A stretch of DNA of 45,418 nt from an uncultured Rhodospirillales bacterium (GTDB lineage: Bacteria; Pseudomonadota; Alphaproteobacteria; Azospirillales; Azospirillaceae): positions 1 through 45,418 of the forward strand of contig CAIYNU010000068.1 in the NCBI GenBank assembly GCA_903927615.1, given 5' to 3'. The translations under genes were made by a program, and so were the position numbers. The notes beneath the pieces were generated by a model. That model was not told where the DNA came from and searched no databases. It worked only from the letters and a program-made list of their open reading frames with translations. Of this stretch, positions 39,944 through 45,418 are shown piece by piece. Numbering within the stretch: position 1 is the stretch's first letter; each line of letters starts with the position of its first letter.

Positions 39944-41329
39944 TTATGTACGGTCCGCAAGCCCGTGATGGTGGGTCGTTATTCGGTCGTTTGGACGGCC
40001 CCTGAAGAGGGTCGGCGGCCGGTGGCCCGCGACCCCGGTTACCCGGCGCCGGGGCCGGGCGGAGGGCGGGGCGCCGGCGGGGGCGTCGGCCGGGCCTGAA
40101 GGCGGCGCCCCTGGGGCCTTGGTATCGCGCAGCAGCACGATGCTGATCCGCCGATTTCGGGGCGACGTCGGTTCGTTGGGAAACAGCAGATCCCGGTCGG
40201 CCCGGCCGATCACGTCGGTGATGCGGGAATCGTCGATTCCGGCGGCCACCAGGGCACGCCGGCTGGCGTTGGCCCGTTCGGTGGACAGGTCCCAATTGTC
40301 GCGCCCGCCGCCCCGGGTAAAGGGCGAAGAATCGGTATGCCCCGAGACCGACAGCTTGTTGGGCAAATCCGCGATGGCTTTGGCGACCAAGCCCATCAGG
40401 GCCTTGGCCTGGGGCTCCATCTGGGAACTGCCGGCGGCGAACATGACGGTCTGCTCCTGGTCGACGATCTGGATGCGCAAGCCTTCGGGCGTGGTGTCAA
40501 CGATCAGATTCTTCGCCAGTTCCTTCAGTTCGGGAATCTCTTGAATGGCCTGTCGGATGCCGGTGGTCGCTTCCTGAAAATGCTCGGCTTCCTGCTGCGT
40601 TTTGCGGATTTGCTCGGCGGCCTCGGCGACTCGCTTCACGAAGTCGGTCAGCGACTCGCCGGGTTGTTGACCCGGCAGGTTCAGGTCATGGGCCGCCTGG
40701 TCCATGCGCCGCTGGTAATCGACACGACCTTCGTCGCTTCGTTGCTTCAGGTAATTCGACGACGATTCATACAGCCGCCGCATGAAATCATCGAGGCGCT
40801 CGGTGGTTTGTTTGCCCGGGATGCCTAATTTTTCCGCCGCCTTATTCAATCGATCCATGAACTCTTTTTCGGATTCGCCGGCTTTTTTATTGAGCTTGGC
40901 GGTGTCATCGGCTTGTTTGCTTTTGTTGTTCTTGTCGTCCTTCGTCTTCCCGCTGTCGACACTATCCTCGGCGTTTTCGGTTTCTTCGGACGCATAGCCC
41001 GGTGGCCCGATTCCCGGGACATCGGCGGCTAGCGGCGACGTCGGCGAGACCAACGCGCCCTGGACGGTCAGCGACTGGCCGCCAAGCACGCCGCCGCTGC
41101 CGCTGCTTTCGCGGGAGACGCTGGCCGGGGCGAAATAGTCGGAGATGCCGCGCTTCTGGTCGCTGGTCACCACGTTGAGCAGCCATAACAGAAGAAAGAA
41201 CGCCATCATCGCGGTGACGAAGTCGGCGTATGCCACCTTCCAGGCACCACCATGACCGCCGGCGTGGGCGGCCTTTTTCCTTTTGATGATGATCGGGGCG
41301 AGGTCTTTATCGCCCGGTTTGCTGGCCAC
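39944..41329 (-). CDS. motB: Flagellar stator protein MotB with repeat-bearing linker
   Basis: The 461-residue protein has the MotB single transmembrane helix with the proton-carrying aspartate D36 (VAYADFVTAMMAFFLLLWLL). It ends in an OmpA/MotB peptidoglycan-binding domain (about 275-400, with LSVSGHTDSSPF and NRRISIVLL). In between is a charged linker of about 160 residues with two copies of a 33-residue unit (154-186 and 202-234, offset 48; shared AA..L..PG.Q...E.L.DF..R). A Pro/Arg/His tail of about 60 residues extends past the usual end. It anchors the stator to the cell wall. The gene follows motA by 29 nt. Confidence 0.93.
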   Translation of the reverse strand: MASKPGDKDLAPIIIKRKKAAHAGGHGGAWKVAYADFVTAMMAFFLLLWLLNVVTSDQKRGISDYFAPASVSRESSGSGGVLGGQSLTVQGALVSPTSPLAADVPGIGPPGYASEETENAEDSVDSGKTKDDKNNKSKQADDTAKLNKKAGESEKEFMDRLNKAAEKLGIPGKQTTERLDDFMRRLYESSSNYLKQRSDEGRVDYQRRMDQAAHDLNLPGQQPGESLTDFVKRVAEAAEQIRKTQQEAEHFQEATTGIRQAIQEIPELKELAKNLIVDTTPEGLRIQIVDQEQTVMFAAGSSQMEPQAKALMGLVAKAIADLPNKLSVSGHTDSSPFTRGGGRDNWDLSTERANASRRALVAAGIDDSRITDVIGRADRDLLFPNEPTSPRNRRISIVLLRDTKAPGAPPSGPADAPAGAPPSARPRRRVTGVAGHRPPTLFRGRPNDRITTHHHGLADRT

Positions 41330-41341
41330 CGGCGGTTCTCT

Positions 41342-41371
41342 CGTTAAGCTGGCGGACGTTAAGCGGGCGGC
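41342..41371. repeat. 15-nt tandem duplication across the motA stop codon
   Basis: CGTTAAGCTGGCGGA (41342-41356) and CGTTAAGCGGGCGGC (41357-41371) agree at 13 of 15 positions. The second contains the motA TAA (41361-41359 on the minus strand). Because 15 is a multiple of three, the other copy gives a second in-frame TAA five codons later. Confidence 0.85.
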
Positions 41372-42219
41372 AGCGCCGCCGTGGCTTCTTCAACCTCGGT
41401 GAAACTGGGACGCAACTCCGACGGCAGGACCTTGCGGGCGTATTCCACCGAGATCGCCGGTGCGTAGCCGCTGAGGTGCGCGAGCAGGCCGGCCTTGATG
41501 CACTGAAAGTACTTGAATTCGGAGGCGTAAATGGCCTTGAGACCGGAGGCCATCGGACCGATGAAACCATAGGCAAAAAACACGCCGCAGAAGGTTCCGA
41601 CCAACGCGCCGCCGATCAGATGGCCCAGCACTTCGGGCGGTTCGGTAATCGCGCCCATGGTATGAATGACCCCCAACACCGCAGCGACGATGCCCAAGGC
41701 GGGAATGCCATCGGCCACCAGTTGGATAGCGTCAGCAACCCGCATGTATTCGTAGTGATGCGCCTCCAGCTCTTCATCCAACAGATCACCAAGCTGATGG
41801 GGATTGTCGGCACCCAAAGACATCAGCCGCAAATAGTCGCAAATGAAATTGACGGCATGATGGTTCCCATAGAATTTGGGGAATTGCTGGAACAGCGGGC
41901 TCTCTTCGGGCTTCTCGATATGCTGTTCAAGTGCGAGCAAGCCCTTGGTCTTTGCAATCTTAAATACCTGAAACAGCAAAGTCAGCAACTCAAGATAGTG
42001 CTCTTTCTTGTATTGCGGCCCCTTGAGAAGGTGGCCGACTTCCTTCCCGGTGATGCCGAGGATGGTGCTGGTGTTGGAGGTGACATAGGCGCCGGCGGCG
42101 GCGCCCAGAATGATCAGGAACTCGAACGGCTGCCACAACACGGCAATATGGCCGCTGTTCAGGACGTAGCCGCCCATGACCGAGAAGATGACGATGGCGA
42201 AGCCAATGATCGGGAGCAT
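41359..42219 (-). CDS. motA: Flagellar motor stator protein MotA
   Basis: The 286-residue protein has four transmembrane helices of the MotA/ExbB family. The first helix is IIGFAIVIFSVMGGYVL, and the conserved helix-3/4 region runs ADGIPALGIVAAVLGVIHTMGAI ... LVGTFCGVFFAYGFIGPMASGL. A cytosolic loop between helices 2 and 3 (about 60-165) touches the rotor. With MotB it forms the proton channel that drives rotation. The two genes are adjacent (29-nt gap). Its C-terminus falls on a 15-nt tandem duplication. Confidence 0.96.
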   Translation of the reverse strand: MLPIIGFAIVIFSVMGGYVLNSGHIAVLWQPFEFLIILGAAAGAYVTSNTSTILGITGKEVGHLLKGPQYKKEHYLELLTLLFQVFKIAKTKGLLALEQHIEKPEESPLFQQFPKFYGNHHAVNFICDYLRLMSLGADNPHQLGDLLDEELEAHHYEYMRVADAIQLVADGIPALGIVAAVLGVIHTMGAITEPPEVLGHLIGGALVGTFCGVFFAYGFIGPMASGLKAIYASEFKYFQCIKAGLLAHLSGYAPAISVEYARKVLPSELRPSFTEVEEATAALPPA

Positions 42220-42378
42220 GGACCGGTGTGCTGTTGCTTCGTGGCCGAAGGGAAGGCGGTCCGTTGGTGCGGCGGATTGGGTGGAGCCGACACTTAGCTC
42301 TTGCGCCGGTGCGCCGGCTGGGATACTCCGCGCCCATTCCGGGGCCGCCCCGGAGTCTTAACTGACTGTGTCGGCGCC

Positions 42379-42939
42379 ATGAGCTTTGATGTCAAGACCT
42401 TTCGCCGTGCCTTGGGATGCTTTGCAACCGGCATTACGGTGGTGACGGCCGCGGCCGGTGACGGTGCCGATCCGTTCGGGGTGACCATCAATTCTTTCAC
42501 CTCGGTATCCCTGGAGCCGCCGCTGGTGCTGTTCTGTCTGGGGCGGACGTCCCGGCTGTATCCGGGCTTGACCACCGTCCCGGCGTTCGCGATCAATGTT
42601 CTTGCCGAAGACCAGGGGCCGTTGTCGATTCATTTCGCCACTTCTGGCAATCAGCGCCAATGGACCGGGGTGGGCGCCGGCCGCCACGACGACGGAACGC
42701 CGCTGTTGAACGGTTGCCTTGCCCATCTGTATTGCACCACCGAGGCGATTCATGAGGGCGGCGATCATGTGATCGTGGTTGGCCTGGTGCGTAGCCTGGA
42801 TTGGCGGGCCGAAGGCCAGCCGTTGCTCTACGTCCGCGGCCGTTATGGCCGGCTGGGCGAGTTGTTCGTGCCGCTGACGGCGCCGGCGGCGGTCAGCGGC
42901 GACCCGGCGGCGACGGGACGGATGACGCCGTCCGGCTGA
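42379..42939 (+). CDS. Flavin reductase family protein
   Basis: The 186-residue protein is of the flavin reductase / DIM6-NTAB type. It opens FRRALGCFATGITVVTAA, then has DPFGVTINSFTSVSLEPPLVLFCLGRTSRLYPGL and the NVLAEDQGPLSIHFA segment. Such proteins bind FMN and use NAD(P)H, often to supply reduced flavin to a monooxygenase; no monooxygenase is adjacent. ATG 42379 opens the conserved domain. The last 97 bases overlap the 3' end of the HD gene on the other strand. Confidence 0.9.
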   Translation: MSFDVKTFRRALGCFATGITVVTAAAGDGADPFGVTINSFTSVSLEPPLVLFCLGRTSRLYPGLTTVPAFAINVLAEDQGPLSIHFATSGNQRQWTGVGAGRHDDGTPLLNGCLAHLYCTTEAIHEGGDHVIVVGLVRSLDWRAEGQPLLYVRGRYGRLGELFVPLTAPAAVSGDPAATGRMTPSG

Positions 42940-43484
42940 TCGCCGCCCGGGCCGTGGGGGAACCCCCGGCGATAGGCGTCGTCGAACCAGTCTTCCAGCC
43001 GGCGGTTGAGGCCGCGGCAGCCGGCGGCCACAGCGAACGCCCACTCGAAATAGGCGCGCCTGCGGTCGGCGGACCAGCCGGCGGGCGGACTCGAGATCAG
43101 CCCGCGCAGATTGCTGGTTTTGTCGGCCAGCTTGATCAGTCTGGCGCGGACACTCTTATCGGGTGCGTGGCGCACTTGAAGGTCCTTGCGGAGCGGGCTC
43201 GGCAAGCTTTTGTCGTCGGTGACCTCGACCACCAGCATGGCCACCCCGGAACCGAACTCGGCTTCGATCTCGTCCCGGCTGGTGTCGGTGTCCTCCAGGG
43301 TGTCGTGGAGCAGGCCGGCGATCACCAGTTCCGGATCGCTGCCGCCGGTGGCTTCGGCCAGCAAGCGGGCGACTTCGGTCAGGTGGTTGAGATAGGGCTC
43401 GGCCCGGGCGCCCTTGCGCCGCTGGTCAATGTGTTTGCGGGCGGCGAAGTCGACGGCACGGGTCAGCGCAAGAACGGAATTCAC
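42843..43484 (-). CDS. Small HD-domain hydrolase resembling alarmone (p)ppGpp hydrolases
   Basis: The 213-residue protein has the HD metal site of the SpoT/MESH1 type: H34 (in YLNHLTEVA), H60-D61 and E64-D65 (LLHDTLEDT), and D121 with N125 (KLADKTSNLRGL). There is no synthetase or regulatory domain, so it is similar to a small alarmone hydrolase; (p)ppGpp as substrate is inference. GTG 43484 is used, with AGG upstream; the frame extends further but loses meaning. The C-terminal tail overlaps the flavin reductase gene, an antisense overlap of 97 bases. Confidence 0.85.
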   Translation of the reverse strand: MNSVLALTRAVDFAARKHIDQRRKGARAEPYLNHLTEVARLLAEATGGSDPELVIAGLLHDTLEDTDTSRDEIEAEFGSGVAMLVVEVTDDKSLPSPLRKDLQVRHAPDKSVRARLIKLADKTSNLRGLISSPPAGWSADRRRAYFEWAFAVAAGCRGLNRRLEDWFDDAYRRGFPHGPGGDQPDGVIRPVAAGSPLTAAGAVSGTNNSPSRP

Positions 43485-43698
43485 GGGTGAACCTGCGGGT
43501 TGGAGTGGGGCGAACAAGCCCGGCAGATCAAGATCATGGTGAAAAAACGGCGCCTGACAAGCTCGGCGTTGACGGCAACGCCGCTCCGCGGCGGGCAGGC
43601 GGCCATTGTCCCCGGCGGAAACCGGGGGGTATGGTGCGGCACCGCGCGGAGGGGGGCCGAGGGGGCAACCGGGTCCGGCGTGGGGTGGGAGACGGCGG

Positions 43699-44496
43699 GT
43701 GACGACAGCGACAAAAACCGGCGGACGGTTCGTGGTGCTGGCGGCGTTATGGGGACTGGCCATGGTGCCGGTCCCGGGGCCGGGGGGCGCGGCGGCGGGG
43801 CCACCAGGGTCAGCCGATCTTCAGTGGGCCCAGCAATCGCTGAAGGACAAGGGATTCGATCCCGGTCGACCGACGGGCGAGATGACGGCCAAGACTCGGG
43901 CGGCGCTGTCGGCGTTCCAGCACGCGATGGGGCTGCCGGCCACCGGCGAACTGGACGACGCGACCACCGCACGGCTGATGGCGGCCCGGCCGGCGTCGCC
44001 CACCGTCGGGACTCTGGCAGCGCCGACCCAGCATAGCCATGACGGCCATGGGCCGGGCGGGCACGAGGCCACGGCGCCGGCCCCCCACGCCGCCCCGAGC
44101 GGGCGGGTGGAGGCCGGCGGCGGCGGCGATGTCCCGGTGTTCGGGGCTGGCGGCGGTTCGGCGGCCGGCGGCGGGGTGCCGCGGGCGGCTCCCAGCGGTT
44201 CGGTGACCGCCGCGACGGTGGCGTCGCCGCCGTTGCTGCCTGGGGCATTGCCCTCGGCCGACGCCCAGTCCTTCGCCCTGGTGGCACCGGCATGGCTGAG
44301 GGACGGTGTGGTCGGTGTGATCGTGGCGATTCTGGGGGGCTTTGGGGCGTTGTGGTGGTGGAGCGGCCGGCGTCCGGCCGGGCGCGGCCCGGCCCTGAGC
44401 GTCGAGGCCGAAGGTCCGGTGCGGATCGAGCCGCGATTTGGGGCCGCCGACCGTCCGCGTGCCGGCCGGCGCGACCTGCACGCGGAACGGTTCTGA
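43699..44496 (+). CDS. Peptidoglycan-binding (PG_binding_1) membrane protein
   Basis: The 265-residue protein begins with a hydrophobic signal or anchor (FVVLAALWGLAMVPVPG). A PG_binding_1 domain follows (about 37-90: LQWAQQSLKDKGFDPGRPTGEMTAKTRAALSAFQ ... TGELDDATTARL). A long low-complexity Ala/Gly/Pro/His stretch (about 92-190) leads to a transmembrane helix (VVGVIVAILGGFGALWWW) and a basic cytosolic tail. It may sit in the inner membrane with its cell-wall-binding part in the periplasm. GTG 43699 has GGGAGA upstream. No enzyme domain is fused to it. Confidence 0.78.
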   Translation: MTTATKTGGRFVVLAALWGLAMVPVPGPGGAAAGPPGSADLQWAQQSLKDKGFDPGRPTGEMTAKTRAALSAFQHAMGLPATGELDDATTARLMAARPASPTVGTLAAPTQHSHDGHGPGGHEATAPAPHAAPSGRVEAGGGGDVPVFGAGGGSAAGGGVPRAAPSGSVTAATVASPPLLPGALPSADAQSFALVAPAWLRDGVVGVIVAILGGFGALWWWSGRRPAGRGPALSVEAEGPVRIEPRFGAADRPRAGRRDLHAERF

Positions 44497-44632
44497 CGGT
44501 CGTTGGGGGCGCCCACAACATCGGCCGGTGTCGATGCCCCCGTCGGGAGCTGGGCGTCTGCCATAGGGCGGTGGCTTGCTTGCGCTCGAGTGTGATACTA
44601 ATCCAGTGGAAATTCCCTATGGAGTGTTGGTG

Positions 44633-45364
44633 ATGTCAGGCGTCCGGTTTCCTTTTGTTGCGATCCTGGGGCTGTTGGCGGTCCTGTTGGCGGGATCGCC
44701 GGTTCGGGCCGAGACGCCCGTGTTGAGCGATGACCAGAAGGCAGCGATCCAAAAACTGGTACACGATTATCTGATCGAACATCCCGATGTGGTGGTCGAG
44801 GCGCTGACGGTGGCGCAGAACGATGAACGCCGCAAAGCGTTGCAGGACAGCCACGCCGCCTTGTTCGACGACGCCCAGGCGCCGGCGATCGGCAATCTCA
44901 AAGGTGACGTGACGGTGGTTGAGTTCTTCGACTACGCTTGCCCCTATTGCAAGTCGGTGGCAGAGGCGATTCGCACGCTGCTTAAAGAAGATGGTAATGT
45001 CCGGTTGGTGCTTAAAGAATTCCCGGTGCTCGGACAGGGCTCGGTACTGGCGTCGCGGGCGGCTTTGGCGTCACGGGAACAGGGGAAGTATCAGGAGTTC
45101 CATAATGCCCTGATTGCCACCCGCGGCCAGTTCAATGAAGGGGTCGTTCTCGAGGTCGCCCGCTCGGTGGGGTTGGACATCGATCGGTTGAAGGCCGACA
45201 TGGCGAAGCCGGAGATCGTGACGGCGATCAAGGCCAATCACGAATTGGCCGACACCCTGAATATCGGCGGCACGCCCGCCTTCGTGGTCGGCGACCAGAT
45301 TTATCCTGGGGCACTGGATCTGGCGGCGCTCAAGCGGGCGGTGGCCCAGGCGCGCAAGGATTAG
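44633..45364 (+). CDS. Periplasmic DsbA-family thiol oxidoreductase, ScsC-like
   Basis: The 243-residue protein has a signal peptide (cleaved after about residue 26, PVRA), a helical N-terminal segment (LSDDQKAAIQKLVHDYLIEHPDVVVEAL, about 31-58) and a thioredoxin fold with active site C103-P-Y-C106 and the cis-proline loop GGTPAFVVGD. The N-terminal segment resembles the oligomerisation part of ScsC/Com1-like proteins, which isomerise or oxidise disulfides in the periplasm. ATG 44633 has GGAG eight bases before it. No membrane DsbB/ScsB partner is in view. Confidence 0.9.
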   Translation: MSGVRFPFVAILGLLAVLLAGSPVRAETPVLSDDQKAAIQKLVHDYLIEHPDVVVEALTVAQNDERRKALQDSHAALFDDAQAPAIGNLKGDVTVVEFFDYACPYCKSVAEAIRTLLKEDGNVRLVLKEFPVLGQGSVLASRAALASREQGKYQEFHNALIATRGQFNEGVVLEVARSVGLDIDRLKADMAKPEIVTAIKANHELADTLNIGGTPAFVVGDQIYPGALDLAALKRAVAQARKD

Positions 45365-45418
45365 TCAACGCGGTTCTGTTCCGGGTTGCCATCGGTGACG
45401 GCCGGTTATGTCATCGTC

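Noticed and set aside
1-45418. CRISPR arrays, insertion sequences or prophage
   Set aside because: No regular direct repeats with spacers, and no transposase, integrase or phage structural frames were seen. The repeats present are short tandem or hairpin types.

Overview
The window is GC-rich chromosomal DNA with tightly packed, mostly minus-strand genes. It looks like an alphaproteobacterium of the Rhodospirillales (Rhodospirillum/Magnetospirillum-like). The main evidence is the gene order rnd-like/kdsD/lptC/lptA/lptB/rpoN/hpf/ptsN, together with DnaE2, Bpt-type aminoacyl transferase, MotA/MotB, two hemerythrin proteins, PCu(A)C and a DUF1127 protein. Genus is inference; there is no rRNA or marker to fix it. 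No phage, insertion sequence or CRISPR array is visible.

Layout. 1-6.7 kb: a STAS / receiver-SpoIIE phosphatase pair, an ArsC-type reductase, an Orn/Lys/Arg decarboxylase split by an in-frame TGA, a GNAT acetyltransferase, a periplasmic copper chaperone and a bacteriohemerythrin. 6.8-12.9 kb: a CvrA/NhaP2-type antiporter, a TetA-like MFS pump, a Cys-motif protein of unknown function, a secreted protein with two HdeA-like domains and a second hemerythrin protein beside an AT-rich gap. 12.9-21.5 kb: dnaE2, a 393-residue coiled-coil protein with a 133-residue internal repeat, small membrane and zinc-ribbon proteins, cytochrome b561, a CheC-like phosphatase and a divergent sirtuin. 21.6-29.3 kb: the lipopolysaccharide-transport / sigma-54 / nitrogen-PTS cluster and tRNA-Leu(CAG). 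29.5-36.1 kb: an NDUFA9-like SDR, a methyltransferase, an acuI-like reductase, thiE, a class I aldolase and small proteins. 36.3-42.2 kb: motA-motB followed by four genes joined by 4-nt overlaps: circularly permuted ATP-grasp, alpha-E, Bpt, and a 108-residue Ser/Thr/Gly-rich protein. 42.4-45.4 kb: a flavin reductase, a small HD hydrolase resembling alarmone hydrolases, a peptidoglycan-binding membrane protein and a ScsC/DsbA-like thiol oxidoreductase.

How genes work together. KdsD makes the Kdo precursor and LptC/A/B move lipopolysaccharide to the outer membrane. RpoN, Hpf and PtsN follow in the usual order. MotA/MotB form the flagellar stator, and CheC would tune chemotaxis.

The points most worth a second look are: (1) the overlap-coupled ATP-grasp / alpha-E / Bpt / small-protein operon; (2) tandem duplications lying on the stop codons of four separate genes; (3) the in-frame TGA in the decarboxylase, with a Shine-Dalgarno-like restart; (4) the repeat-built coiled-coil protein; (5) a dispersed family of intergenic hairpins; (6) a sirtuin without its zinc cysteines.
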